Positions 8,936 to 20,009 of a stretch of DNA of 64,000 nt are shown here, one piece after another. Under the pieces are notes generated by a model. That model did no database searches, was not told the DNA's origin, and was given only the letters and a program-made list of their open reading frames with translations. A program made the position numbers and the translations under genes. Origin of the DNA: Porites lobata (Eukaryota; Cnidaria; Anthozoa; Scleractinia; Poritidae). The stretch lies in assembly GCA_942486035.1 (NCBI GenBank), contig CALNXK010000032.1, positions 1,836,501-1,900,500 of the forward strand. The letters are read 5' to 3'. Numbering within the stretch: position 1 is the stretch's first letter; the number at the start of each line of letters is the position of its first letter.

Positions 8936-9948
8936 TTTAGTTTACTCTAAAACTAAAGACCCGCCACTCGTAACACCTTTCAAAACCCTTCCTAGTCTAG
9001 TCTTATCTTCAATCTCACTTTCCACCATTTCATTATTGCCTTCGTTCAGTATCGCTAAATAAAAATAATTCAAATACCTATTCTAATGGCCTCGACCTTT
9101 CTTTTAAAGTAACGTCTCTCACTTTTTTTTTCTTCGTTAAGAGAGATTACTTACCTTGGATTTGACTATCAATGGCTTGATTATCGTTTTCCATTCTGTC
9201 TTGAATAAGCTCCCTTCTGACACACACTTGGCAATTGATGGGGCTGAATGAAGTCTAATCACTTACTTGGCACAAATATATGCGAGCAGGGTTTCGACCT
9301 TTTAGCTGAATTTGCATACAAACTCACCCTAGAGTATACCATTGACGTCAATCGAAGTAGATTTCTTTTAGCTAGGCTGATTATATGACGCAATTTGTTT
9401 TCCCTAAAGACTTGGTGAAACATGCAACGTTGCACGTTTCCTTTTTTCCCCACGTTTTAAGCTATGTGTGTCCTTTCAACTCACGTTTATTTCAACTTGC
9501 GACCTTTTGCTTTTCCTTTCAGGGATTAAGCGGCCATCTTGGTATTGTTTCGATCATTAACCCGCCATCTTGTCTGACGCTACTGCCATGATAGAGTGCA
9601 CGTTTTGGGTTGTAAACATTTATTTCGTCATGTTTTTCCGTTCTGCTGCTTTTTCTAAGTCTTTTTTCTTTTTTCATTACGTGACCTTTTGCTTTCTATT
9701 CAGTGATTACGCGGTCAGCTTGATTTGTATTCAAAGTGTAAGCCGCCATTCTTTCAGGGATTAAGAGCCTTTGTTTCCCTCATTAACCCACCATCTTGTT
9801 TCACGTTGATGGTTTCTATATTTTTTGCGTTTTAAACCCTCCACATTTATTTGTTTCCCTCTTTTTCCAGTCAATTACTCACAAGCCATTGTCGTCTACT
9901 TATTTTTTTATTTTAAACCTATTTACAAAGTGGGACATGTGGAAACGC
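8936..9948. other. Non-coding with diverged GGGATTA...GCCATCTT repeats
   Basis: No gene recognised. A phrase of the form CAGGGATTAAGCGGCCATCTTG recurs near 9520, in altered form near 9755, and again near 11468, with CGACCTTTTGCTTT-like lead sequence at 9490 and 9687. This suggests an old dispersed or tandem repeat. The region lies where a Polinton would be expected to carry further genes. Confidence 0.35.
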
Positions 9949-10460
9949 CTAGAGCTGTCCGCCCAATTCAACAAAGTATTGAAATAACTTAAAATACGAT
10001 ATACATTTTTGTCTCATCAACCACTGACTTTCAATTGTTGCATTTACATAATTCCAGAATCCAACACTATGTAATTCATCTAAGGTTAACCTATAGTTTA
10101 AAATTCTGAGACAATGACTGCAAAATTCCGTATCGGCTGTGTTTAGCCATTCTGTATACTGGCATTCTTCTCGGTAGACAAACTGTTCAAATACTTTTCT
10201 AGAAATATATAAATACATATCAAAATCAGTGGTTCATTACAATAAATAAATGGTTTTCAGGAATATCTGAATAGGTTCTATTAAATTCACTGAAGGCCGA
10301 AAGAATGTCAAAGTCTTCATAGTTCATAAACTTCACGTAGTCTTGGATTAGGAATGTCAAAGGCGAAATTCACATCCGCATCTTTCTCTATTATAAACCC
10401 ACAAACTGTACGGGTATTGCCGCGAAAGCCTGATTTCCAAAAAAATTCGTCTACAAGATA
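9949..10460 (-). pseudogene. Unrecognised minus-strand coding remnant
   Basis: On the minus strand, frames join across small shifts: a fragment with GFIIEKDADVNFAFDIPNPR (about 10460-10330), one with YEDFDILSAFSEFNRTYSDI (about 10330-10240), then an 89-codon frame with EFCSHCLRILNYRL and DELHSVGFWNYVNATIESQW. Composition looks protein-like rather than random and the pieces are collinear. I recognise no family. It could be a degraded Polinton gene or an unrelated insertion. Confidence 0.35.
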
Positions 10461-12227
10461 TAAAACACAACACCGAATGATTATTCCGTGTATCTTTCAC
10501 TTGTTGATTAACACCATTTTAAGAATCATGCGAGACTACATTCCTTAGAATTCCAGTAATCCTAATGCAAACGAAAATTTCAAAAAGTCCACTTGACGGA
10601 AATCGGTAAATCTAAATCTCGTAGCATATCCACATCAATAAGTATGTTTCTTTCAACAAATATATAAAATCGAAATATAGAAAGAGATACGTCCAAATAC
10701 GGCAACCATTCTCTCCACAAAAAAAAAAACAGAATGAAATTTCTTTTCGCGTCTTTCTTTCCTTCACATTCTATGATACCTTTTCAATACGTACCTGAGA
10801 TTTTTGGCGTGTTCTTTCTGAAATTCAGCTCTCAGGCTTGGTATTCTTGTTCTTCCAGCTGTTTGCGAACCGTATGACACGGAGGCAGGAATGTACGGGC
10901 TGTTTCCCCAGGATTTGGCACGGCCATCGCTGCTAATTCCTGTAAGGAAACCGGATTTCGTAAATGTGGATGGAGAGGTTTAAGTGGAGAAAAATACGCC
11001 ATTGGAACTGAATTGTAGAGAGAGAGAACCATAAAACTTGTCGAAAGAACCACCTTCAGCAAACACTTCGATCACTGGGTTAAGCGAAATTATGCTTCGA
11101 TTTTAGCGTCGCTTTCTATACATTTTAAAGTCATAACTTCCTTCATTGGTTCTGCTAGTCTCCCTTGAGTCTTTCTCTTTTCCGATAAGTCGTTGAGATT
11201 TCAGCCCACCCTAAATTTGATTAGAGCACATGTTACGCTACTACATTTCGCAATCTTACTGTAAGCACGTTTCTTACTGAAATCACGTTCTACCCTTTTA
11301 CGCGTTTGGTTTTATTTTCTTTTACTATTTTATTTACCCGCTTTTTTAACTAACTGACTTTTTTTTTCGTTTAGCAAGGACCGTTTTGCCAGGGCTGAAT
11401 ATTCTTTTCGCTTGGAAAACCCCTTGCCAATTTAATTTTTCCCTTATTAATCCTTCCATTGTCTAAGGGATTAGTCGGCCATCTTGTTTGACGTCAGTGA
11501 CTATTACACAACCTTTTTGCCTGCACGCAAACAATTTCAGCATGCAAGTTTAAATAAACAAAGACACATATAATCGTTTTTTTATTTTACACCAAATGTT
11601 CCAACAGTGGATGTTTTTTTTTCACTTCTAATTGTCAGCAAGAAAGGAAACACACACGGCTCTTTGAGACTTAACGTCATGACTAATTACCTTGACTGGT
11701 TTTTGAATATTTAATTACCTTTGACCTATTTCACTTTAGATCCTTGAATCTTTCACCTGCAAAGCGAACGCTCTCCTGTTTAGCTAAAAACGCCTCGAAA
11801 ACTTCATACAAATGGTTGGCTATAATTATATTCCCTTTTCCGCAACATTTTAGAACGTTTTTTCTTCAAATTCATGACTGCGCCTGCGTTCTGCTTTGCG
11901 ACGGCGCACTGAGTAGGGACTCTTATCTCTCCCACATGTCTGCCTTGACCAAACCGATTACACGTATAAGTTCGATTGTTCCTATAGTATAATAACTAGT
12001 CAAGTGTCCTTCCTTTATGGTTTATGATATCATCCCTTCCGATGATTTCTCACCACCTCCGATGATTTCCGACGCTTGCCGAGTACCTCCAATGATACCC
12101 GACGCCTTCGGACAAGGACCCGAGCCTGGATTTAGGATATTTCCGATTTCCTTTCGATTACCCCTCTCCACCAATCAGAAGGCTGCTAGAACAATGGTGA
12201 CTCAAGTGCCCCCCAATAATGCTCCCT
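10461..12227. other. Mostly non-coding; one possible terminal exon
   Basis: No family recognised. On the minus strand near 10955-10832 a TTTCCTTACAG acceptor-like site precedes a short frame encoding ELAAMAVPNPGETARTFLPP and ending LEEQEYQA. This could be the last exon of an old gene, but it is weak. CCGATGATTTC-type short repeats occur at 12035-12110, just left of the satellite. Confidence 0.3.
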
Positions 12228-14835
12228 TTGTTAAAAAGCCTAAAATTGTGGAAAACAGCGCGCGCAACTGTAAATTTACTTAAATTGGTTGTTAGGTCAG
12301 AAACGTGCAGCCCTTTCAAATTTGCTATTTTTGTGCAAAACAGTGTGCGCAACTACGAATTGCTAGAAATTAGGGTCTTAGTTAAAAACGTTAAGTAAAG
12401 AACAACCTTTAGGTAAATTTACCTAAATTGGTGTGTATGGTCAATAATATCCAAGGAACTTCGATTTGCTGTTTTAGATAAAGCTCGCGCAAAACACTCT
12501 GCGCAGCTGTCCTGTTGCTTGAAATTTTCTTGTTTTGTTAACAACATGCCGAAAACATAAATCTGACAAAAAGTCGAACTCTTCAAGGTAAAGATTGTGC
12601 CAAACAGCAGGCACAACTGTAATTTTGCCTAAATTGACTTCTTAACTCAAAAACTTTGAAATGTCGTTTTCGATAAAACTTGTGCAAACTAGCGTGCGCA
12701 ACTGTAAATTTATTTAAATTGTCTTGTTAGGTCAAAAACATGCACACATCTTCAAATTTGCTATTTTAGTGCAAAGCAGTGTGCGCAACTACAATTTGCT
12801 AGAAATTAGCGTCTTTTGTGAAAAACGTGAAGAAAACAACAACCTAGCAAAAAATTCTTACTGTTTGACCTAAAGCTTGTGCGAAAAATCGCCGCGCAAC
12901 TGTAAATGTACCTAAATTGCCTTGATAGGTCAGAGACGTGCAGACAACGTTAAATTAGCCATTTTTGTGCAAAACAGTGTGCCCAACTACGAATTGCTCA
13001 AAATAATCGTCTTTTGTCAAAAACGTAAAGATAACAGTAACCTGACAAAATATTCTCACTGTTTGACCTGAAGCTTGCGCGACAAACGGCGCGCAACTGT
13101 AAATTTACCTAAATTGGTGTGTGTGGTCTAAAGGAACTTCAATTTGCTGTTTTAGATAAAACGTGTGCAAAACACCATGCAGAACTGTCCTGTTGGTCGA
13201 AATTGACGTCAAAACACTCTGTGCAACTTTCGCTTTGCTTCAAATTGGCGCCTTGTGTTAACAAGGTAAAAATTGTGCAAAACAGAGAGCCCAACTGTAC
13301 ATTTACCTAAATTAACTTGTTACGTCAGAAACGTAGAGACATCTTCAAATCTGCCATTTTTGTGAAAAACGGTGTGCGCAACTGCGAATCGCTAGAAATT
13401 AGCGTCTTTTGTCAAAAACGTGAAGAAAACAACAACTTGACAAACTGTTCTCACTGTTTAAGCCAAAGCTTGTGCAAAAGAGAGCCCGTAACTGTAAATT
13501 TGCCTAAATTGGTTTGTGTGGTCAATAATATTCAAGGAGCTTCGATTTGCTGTTTTAGGTAAAACTTGTGCAAAACCCTCTGTGCAACTGTAGTTTTGCT
13601 TGAAATCAACGTCAAAACACTTCGCGCAACTTTGGTTTTGGTTGAAATTTGCGTCTTTTGTTAACAACATGCCCTCGAAATTGGCGTCAACACACTCTGC
13701 GCAACTGTCGTTTTGCTTGAAATTTGCTTGTTTTGTTAAAGATATGCGAAAAACATAAATCTGAGAAAAAGTCGAACTCTTCAAAGTAAAGATTGTGCAA
13801 AACAGCAGGCACAACTGTAATTTTGCCTAAATTGCCTTCTTAACTCAAAAACGTGTGGAAAACTTTGAAATGTCCTTTTCGATAAAACTTCTGCAAAAGA
13901 GCGTGCGCAGACAAATTACTTTGCGCAACTGTCGTTTTGCTTGAAATTTGCGACTTCTGTTAAAAAGCTAAGAACTGTTCAAAACAGCGCGCTCAACTGT
14001 AAATTTACCTAAATGGGCTTGTTAGGGTTAGAAACGTGCAGAGATCTTGAAGTTTGCCAGGTTTGTGCAAAACAGCGTGCGCAACTACAAATTGCTAGAA
14101 ATTAGCGTCTTTTGTCAAAAACGTGAAGAAAGTAACAACCTGACAAAATTTTCTCAATGCGTGACCTGAACCTTGCGCGAAAAGAGCACACAACTGTAAA
14201 CATACCTAAATTGGTGTATGTGGTCAATAATATCCAAAAAAAATTCGATTTGCTGTCTTAGATAAATCTTGTGCAAAACACCGGGGGCAACTGTTCTGTT
14301 GCTCGAAATTGGCGTCAAATAACTCTGCGCAACTGTCGTTTTTTTTTAAATTGGCGACTTGTATTAAAAAGCTAAAAATTGTGCAAAACAGAGTGCGCAA
14401 CAGTAAATTTACCTAGATTGGCTTATAAGGTCAGAAACGTTCAGACCTCTTCAAATTTGCCATTTTTGTGCAAAACAGTGTGCGCAACTACGAATTGCTA
14501 AAAATTATCGTCTTTTGTCAAAATCGTGAAAAAAACAACAGCCTGAAAAAATATTCTCACTGTTCGACCTGGACGTTGCGTGATAAACAGCGCGCAACTG
14601 TAAATTTACCTAAATGGGTGAGTTCGGTCAATAATATCCAAGGATCTTCGATTTGCTGTTTTAGATAAAACTTGCGCAAAAAAGCGTGCGTAACTGTGCT
14701 GTTGTTTGAAATTGACCACAAATCACATTGCGCAACTGTCGTTTTTCTTCAAATTGGCCCGTATTGTTAAAAAGCTAAAACTTGTGCAAGACATTGTGCG
14801 CAACTGTCCTGTTGCTCGAAATTGGCGTCAAACAA
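12228..14835. repeat. Higher-order satellite of GTGCAAAAC...GCGCAACTGT modules
   Basis: About 2.6 kb of degenerate tandem repeats. Basic modules contain TTGTGCAAAACAG, GTGCGCAACTGTAAATTTAC and related lines such as GAAATTGGCGTC, CAACTACGAATTGCTAGAAA and GGTCAATAATATCCAAGGA. The CAACTACGAATTGCT module returns at about 12350, 12785, 12985, 13380, 14080 and 14485, suggesting a higher-order unit near 400 bases with deletions. The right end joins the penton gene directly. Scattered frames in it are short and not gene-like. Confidence 0.8.
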
Positions 14836-15918
14836 GGATCCATGAGGTGTAGCGAGGGACACTTCAATGATTTCCACTCGTTTGGTACCCAGTCGAATCC
14901 ATTCGCGATGAAGGGGTTCTACCGTAGCTCGGCCCTCACCCCTACGTTCCAATTCCACTTTTCTCAACAACGAATGTTTTTAGGCCCCAACGATGGTCGA
15001 TTCGACTACATCGCAATACAACATCACCGTTTGTTTGATGGTTCCCACATGTGTATTAAACAAGGTATTTAAGTTAAGGAATTGCCAATCGACGTAGCGG
15101 GTGAGATACATATACTGCTTTCCTTCCTCGGTCTTGACTTTGAATAACTCATTCCCTCCCATTAAATCGTGTGGTTTAATCCCCACAAAGTGTTCTCCTA
15201 ACCACTGATACCTTTGATTGGTTCTCGTACGAAGTGTGGTATCATTATAGGTGTTGGTGGGTAATGCATAGTCTAAATTGGGCCCTAATTGATACTTGTC
15301 GTTCTTGTCTTTGGTAAGGAGGCCAAACTTTTGAGCAAAGTCGACATGAATCCCAACGGTTGATAAGGGTTGCACTTTATTGGCCGCATCGCGAGCATAG
15401 ACATCTTGAGGAGGGACGGCTTTTAAAACCAGCGTGTCTTGTTTCCATTCAAACGTGGGTTTCCAAGTGCATTTCAAGGACACAGTGGCTGCATCATTTT
15501 TGGCTGTTTTCCAAGCGACTGAGGTGGTCGTCACATCTTTCATCATGGTTTGATCCATGTGGGTGATAATATTATGCCATAATTGAATACCTGAGGTGAC
15601 CGGAAAATCGTTTTCCATCACGTCCTTTAAGATCACCTCTTTTTCTTTGGCTTTAAAGTCCACCAACTATGAATTATCCGCTGCTTGATAACGTTGGGTG
15701 AAAGTATAACGATATTTGATTAACCCTATATCCTGATTAGAGGAAATAACGGTGGGACTATATCCCTCGTCAGCCACGGAGACACTCCATAAACTCGCTT
15801 GCCAAGTGTCTCCCGATAAATTCAATATGGTGGGTAAACGGACTTTAAAATTGTTGTTTTTATTGTTCGGAAATTCATCAGTGGGATCACTGATGAGAGT
15901 GATACGAAATTCATTCAT
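14836..15918 (-). pseudogene. Penton-like minor capsid protein (Polinton A)
   Basis: Single jelly-roll minor capsid (penton base equivalent) of Polintons/adintoviruses, which sits at capsid vertices. Begins MNEFRITLISDPTDEFPNNK, followed by FKVRLPTILNLSGDTWQASL, a block shared by this family. Later features are DWQFLNLNTLFNTHVG, an SDV-like YCDVVES, and EPLHREWIRL near the end. The frame is continuous but has in-frame stops at 15667 and 14980. The C-terminus is cut at about 14836 by satellite sequence after ATPHGSL. The ATG overlaps the integrase stop as ATGA. About 360 residues remain. Confidence 0.8.
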
Positions 15919-16975
15919 AGTACTTGCAAGTCTTTTTTCCAAATCCAATTGTTATATTCGTTGGGCCACCCTTTCCACGCAACAAACACTTGATTTCCTT
16001 TTCGTTTTAACACTTTTTCCACCCGGAATAATGCCTCATCGGGGAGTACCACCTTTTGAACCTCTTCTTCATAAAATGTTCCTTCTATAGGTATTCCATT
16101 CCATTCTGTGAGGATGTAGGTGACAACGGGGCGAATGGTTGAAATCCCATGGACTAAAAAGACTTCTTCTGTCTAACCAGGCAAATACCCTTTTTGAAAC
16201 ACCCGATGTTTTTTTGTTTAATCGTACTTTATCTCCCACACGCAGTTTAGGACGAGCCCGTTTGCGTAACCGCTTTTATACAATCGATTCCAAATCAAAT
16301 ATTCATTGTCCGGGGTCACATGAGCAGGTTTTTTTTAATACTGGAATGAACCGTGTGATTGTATTGCTCCACGATGAGGGAAAGGTGAGGGTATTGGCAG
16401 CAGTAAAATAGCGATACAGTCTGGTTTTTAACGTTTTAATCAACATTTCAGCTAAAGCGGCTTTTGTATCCCTTTGGGTGGAAAAATGGTCTACTTGGTG
16501 TTTTTTTTAAGAAGGCTTGCACCTTCGCGTTCATGAACTCTGTCCCGTCGTCTGATTACACCCGTTGAGGTTGTCTGGGGCTAGCTTGTTTCCATAACGT
16601 CTGTAACGCTTGCACCATCACCACACCGGTTTTGTTTTTAATGGGAATGGCCCAGGCATATTTGGAAAAGACATCCACCACGGTTAAAATGTATCGGTGA
16701 CCTTTATTCCATTTGGCTAATTTCCGGACGTCCATCAGATCCATTACCCACTGTTAATCGACTTTAAATACCATGACGGGTAAGGTAGGAAAATGGCGAC
16801 GTCGGGGCTTGTGTAACGTGTAACTGAACAAAGTCTCTAAGACTTGACGGGCTTTGGGTTGCGTGAGTCCATGGGCATTGGCAAATTTAACGAGCCAGGC
16901 TGGGAAAGATCGACATAGGCGTTCGACGGTTTTTGCGCCATGATACATGAACCACTGTGCTAACAAATAGGACAA
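15915..16975 (-). pseudogene. Retroviral-type integrase with chromodomain (Polinton A)
   Basis: DDE integrase of Polintons (rve fold), which inserts the element into host DNA. The upstream zinc-binding-like part ends in TLHKPRRRHFP. The core has DVRKLAKWNKGHRYILTVVD with the first catalytic Asp region, VFSKYAWAIPIKNKTG, then a DDGTEF segment with the second Asp. The C-terminus carries a chromodomain-like fold (FRVEKVLKRKGNQVFVAW, then KGWP and NNWIWKKDL), known in many Polinton integrases. Stops and frameshifts interrupt it near 16750, 16555 and 16320-16140. It ends in an ATGA overlap with penton. The N-terminal boundary is approximate. Confidence 0.85.
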
Positions 16976-17207
16976 TGAATACGTCCATGAAGAATAGTGT
17001 CTTTAAATAGTGAAAAATCCAAGACCCCTGAGTGGGAAACTGACGATGCAACCATGTCATGTAAATAGCGTAACGACCCCAACTGTGATGGGTCTCCATC
17101 ATATACTCAAATAAGGCAATAGGTGCACAGCGCTCTTCTGGAATGGGTCTGTCTAGGGCTAGTTTTTGACAAATCCACATAGTGCATCTATACTCTAAGG
17201 CTTCCAT
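16887..17207 (-). CDS. Unknown Polinton A protein upstream of integrase
   Basis: Begins MEALEYRCTMWICQKLALDR and continues with LFEYMMETHHSWGRYAIYMT and WLHRQFPTQGSWIFHYLK. It is rich in Trp, Tyr and His. The last 100 bases of the frame overlap the integrase region in another phase and are probably out of the true protein, so its real end lies near 17000. No family recognised. It could be an extra N-terminal domain of the integrase if a frameshift joins the two. The ATG overlaps the preceding gene's last codons. Confidence 0.4.
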   Translation of the reverse strand: MEALEYRCTMWICQKLALDRPIPEERCAPIALFEYMMETHHSWGRYAIYMTWLHRQFPTQGSWIFHYLKTLFFMDVFIVLFVSTVVHVSWRKNRRTPMSIFPSLAR

Positions 17208-17528
17208 GGTGAACAATTATATCTATGAGGAGGTGGCTGTGCTTTATACTTCAAAAAAGTTTTTGGCATACCCTTCCGTTCCAATACATGAAGGACATGG
17301 TATGGCCAAAATGGTATCACCGGGTTGTTTTGAATCAAGATATCTTTGTCACTTTGGACGGAGCAACTCATACCGCAATTCAGCATTATTTGTTGGTAAT
17401 GCAGCTATTTCTCCTTTCATGAACTCAATCTGTTTATCGCGGGTTTGCAAAAGGTCAAGGAATTGTTTCAATTCCACTTTACATTCATGCCAAGCCTGGG
17501 TCATTTCTAACAAGCGCCTAGCTGTCAT
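17195..17528 (-). pseudogene. Small coiled-coil protein, Polinton A
   Basis: Begins MTARRLLEMTQAWHECKVEL followed by KQFLDLLQTRDKQIEF, a clear heptad-like helix, about 59 codons to a TGA at 17349. In a shifted frame it continues with NNPVIPFWPYHVLHVLERKG and a Pro/His-rich tail ending at 17195, inside the next gene. One frameshift near 17380 would explain this. Function unknown; the coiled coil suggests an oligomeric virion or regulatory protein. Confidence 0.4.
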
Positions 17529-17639
17529 GATGAACTAACAATGAACGCTGTAGGGTAAAACGTGTGGCTTTATAACCCAAACCCTAACCTCATGGTAGTA
17601 GAGGATAATGGGAGTTCTGGGACAGGAATACACTCATAC

Positions 17640-17669
17640 ACAAATATAACCCTAACCCTAACCCTAACA
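17640..17669. repeat. Interstitial telomere-like (CCCTAA)n
   Basis: Three perfect ACCCTAA units (TAACCCTAACCCTAACCCTA) with a degenerate copy near 17578. It lies between the GRF gene and the coiled-coil gene of Polinton A. It is short, so chance or repair insertion cannot be told apart. Confidence 0.7.
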
Positions 17670-17707
17670 AAAGAACAAACAACAATATGAAGAGTTTAAA
17701 GGGTGTT

Positions 17708-18725
17708 TTATTCTATAAAATTAACACATCTTATAGTAGGACCTTCGTTGAGGTCATCTTGGTGCAAATCTACTAAATGTTGAAAAAAACGTTCTTGGGC
17801 TGGGGTTAACGGTAACCCTTGTTGTTTTCATTTACGGCAATACGACGCCAAACTGCACACTTTTTCTGGCAAGTCACCAAAGGGCCAGGGTCCCTTCACA
17901 AAATCAGCAATGGCTTTTTTTCATTTTGAGGCCAAAATCCTGTGACGGGTTTCCACTGTTGATGACAGGCTTGCAAATACTTTCCATCTGTAGGGGATAA
18001 GTGTTTGCCTTGGTTTTTTCTCTTTTGCAAGTAGGACGCTAAACTGGCATCACTAGAAGGCAAGCTTCCAAAGGTCTTCGACACAGAGGTTTGAAACTCG
18101 TTGTTGGCCATGGCATTGATGTCATCCCATTGGTCTCGTTTCTTGATAACCTCCCCTATCTCGGACTCCCATGAAAGGTACTGGGCAGGGATTTCTTCCA
18201 AGGATTTACACTTTGTTTGGTCTGCCGCTGCTAGTCTTCTTGTTTGGCAGATTCTGCAAACTGATTGAACCAGGCTTGGTCGGAGTGCCACTTTTTCCAC
18301 TGCTCGACATTTTGCTCTGCTTGCTTCATCCACTCTCGATTTTCTTTAGTGAAGGATTTGAGGGGTCTTGGTTTGTAGGTTTTTCGCAGCCAGTCTGGCA
18401 TGGGATCAGAAGGCAATGGATACAGCGGTGTATGAATCCATTGAAAATACTTGCAACGAGCGTCTTGAGCGGAACCACCACAGGTAAGAAACGCTTTGTT
18501 GAGATTTTTGGCAGTTTTACTTAACCGCATCTTTGGCAGCTTTTGGCAATGACACATTAGATTTCCCCATTTGGCATGGACTTCAGGATGAATCTCTTGT
18601 TAAAGGACCATTTTGACTTTTTTCTTATCTTCGTCTTTTCCATAATACGAGGGACAGGGTTTCTCTTGATCCCCAAATACTAGGAGAAACTCGGTGGTTA
18701 ATGGTTCATTCCCGTGGAAGTTCAT
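17708..18725 (-). pseudogene. GRF zinc-finger protein with duplicated C-terminal motif (Polinton A)
   Basis: About 330 codons. Begins MNFHGNEPLTTEFLLVFGDQ. A GRF-type zinc finger follows: CHCQKLPKMRLSKTAK, then AFLTCGG and CKYFQWIH, matching the CxC...C...CxFFQW pattern of nucleic-acid-binding GRF domains in topoisomerase 3, APE2 and NEIL3. The middle is charged (WMKQAEQNVEQWKKWHSD). The C-terminus has two copies of a roughly 40-residue unit: GSLPSSDASLASYLQKRKNQ and GDLPEKVCSLASYCRK. A nonsense codon near 18600, frameshifts near 18230 and 17920, and a stop near 17825 break it. Its TAA overlaps an AATAAA signal. A role in binding replicating DNA ends is an inference. Confidence 0.7.
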
Positions 18726-18869
18726 GATGATAACTGATCATGGTTCAACACATGCCGTGTATTTAAAACCCCTATGACGTCAACCCCTCCCTAGGGAGCG
18801 GGAACGTCTGGGTCATGACGTCAATGATCATCCCAAGGGAAAGGGAAAGACATGACAAACAACATGCAC
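18726..18869. promoter_or_regulatory. Upstream region of the GRF gene / edge of Polinton A
   Basis: Contains two TGACGTCA-type CRE-like palindromes (ATGACGTCAACC near 18775 and ATGACGTCAATG near 18816) and a TATTTAAAA box near 18759, about 35 bases upstream of the start codon on the minus strand. The Polinton A right end should lie here, but no terminal inverted repeat matching the left side was found. Confidence 0.4.
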
Positions 18870-19550
18870 TCACGTAACGACAAATTGTCAACACCACCCT
18901 GATTTGCCCCTCATCTGTGATTGGATAACAATGATTATCTGTAATGAAAAATACAAGTGAGATATCATGCCTGGGCGTTGTTGCGAGGTGTTTCATAAGC
19001 TTCTTATATGTTGAATCATAAGCGTGAATTGATACATTAGGATGAAAGGCGCGAGCCCAATAAACTACCTCCTGAGTACTCATAAATGGGAAACTGGTTG
19101 CAAATTCAGATGACTCGTCTTTTAACTTCTGATAAGTGTAACGCTTGAATCCGTTTTTGTGCTGACACTGGTGCCAGATGAAATCAATCATACACGTATT
19201 GTCTCCTCTTTGCTTAATAGGAAACTGTTTATCAAGGAAAAATGAGTTGTGCTTTAAAGCGCCAACTTTATATGTGTCTGAACTCTAATGGTTTATGTGT
19301 CAGTATTTTAGCTCCAATATTAGTCATAGTTTGAGTTCACAAAATACTAAAATCATACTGGAGTAATTTGTAAACCATAATGTTGTATAAATCATATACA
19401 TCATTACTCATTTTGGGCATTTCTATTGTAAACGGGCCAAATGTCTTTGGTGTTATCATCCTAGTTTTCCCATTCCAGTTTTCCACATCAGCATTCATCA
19501 TAACCTGTACCCTTTCCTGTTTGCCTGGTATTTAATCTAGCCTATTTTCG
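18870..19550 (-). pseudogene. N-terminal part of a PolB-type protein, Polinton-like B
   Basis: Minus-strand frames with strong protein character: NADVENWNGKTRMITPKTFG and EMPKMSNDVYDLYNIMVYK at 19540-19350, then HNSFFLDKQFPIKQRGDNTC at about 19245, and MIDFIWHQCQHKNGFKRYTY up to ISLVFFITDNHCYPITDEGQ. I recognise this order from the N-terminal region of the large polymerase protein of another invertebrate Polinton-like lineage, but the polymerase motifs are absent. The frame stops abruptly near 18870, beside Polinton A, at an ACGTGAGTG that also resembles a splice donor. Two frameshifts or stops lie at about 19340 and 19260. Confidence 0.5.
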
Positions 19551-19568
19551 AATAAATTCTAAATTGTA

Positions 19569-20009
19569 CTACCGGGTGCATTCTGTAAAAATTCTGCTCT
19601 TAGCCATCTCATCTTCTCTCATATCAGCAATATTAGTTGGCTTTTTATCTAAGGTAATAATAGAAGAATTTTCGTTTGCTTTCTTCTCCCAATAATTAAT
19701 CTTGTCTTTTACCAGAGCGTGAGCTGCCAGAGTGGTTGGCAGTTTATTATTCTGTTTTGGAAGTACGGCTGGTTTTTTTATTGATTGTTCTATTTTTTCA
19801 GCCGCAAGTTGTACTAGTGATTTAGGCTTGAAGACTGGCCCTGTCTTATTGACGCTCGCAGTTTGTCTTGCAACTGGTCCTGCTTTAATGGCATTTGCAG
19901 CTGGGTTCAGAAGCATATTTATTAATTACTCCTTTGATAGTTTTGATAGATCTCCTCTATTCATACTAATAGGGTAGATAAATTCAATTTCTTTCTGTTT
20001 GGACGCCAT
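19569..20009 (-). pseudogene. Small Lys/Ala-rich protein, Polinton-like B
   Basis: Begins MASKQKEIEFIYPISMNRGD, meets a TAA at 19926, and continues in the same frame with MLLNPAANAIKAGPVARQTA, a basic low-complexity middle, HALVKDKINYWEKKANENSS and MREDEMAKSRIFTECTR. About 146 codons. Family unknown; it lies directly upstream of, and on the same strand as, the PolB-like gene and could be its N-terminal extension or a separate terminal-protein-like gene. The single nonsense codon suggests a relatively young pseudogene. Confidence 0.45.

Noticed and set aside
10832..11062. SOCS-box or ankyrin-type last exon
   Set aside because: Only a vague resemblance (SLQELAAM, LPPC) after an acceptor-like site; not enough for a call.
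12228..14835. CRISPR array
   Set aside because: Repeats are degenerate, with no constant spacer length or identical direct repeats, and the genome is eukaryotic; it is a higher-order satellite.
18870..18880. Polinton A inserted exactly into the B polymerase at a splice donor
   Set aside because: B coding does stop here with GTGAGT, but no Polinton A terminal repeat or target duplication was seen and the other half of the B polymerase is not on the left side, so it is left open.
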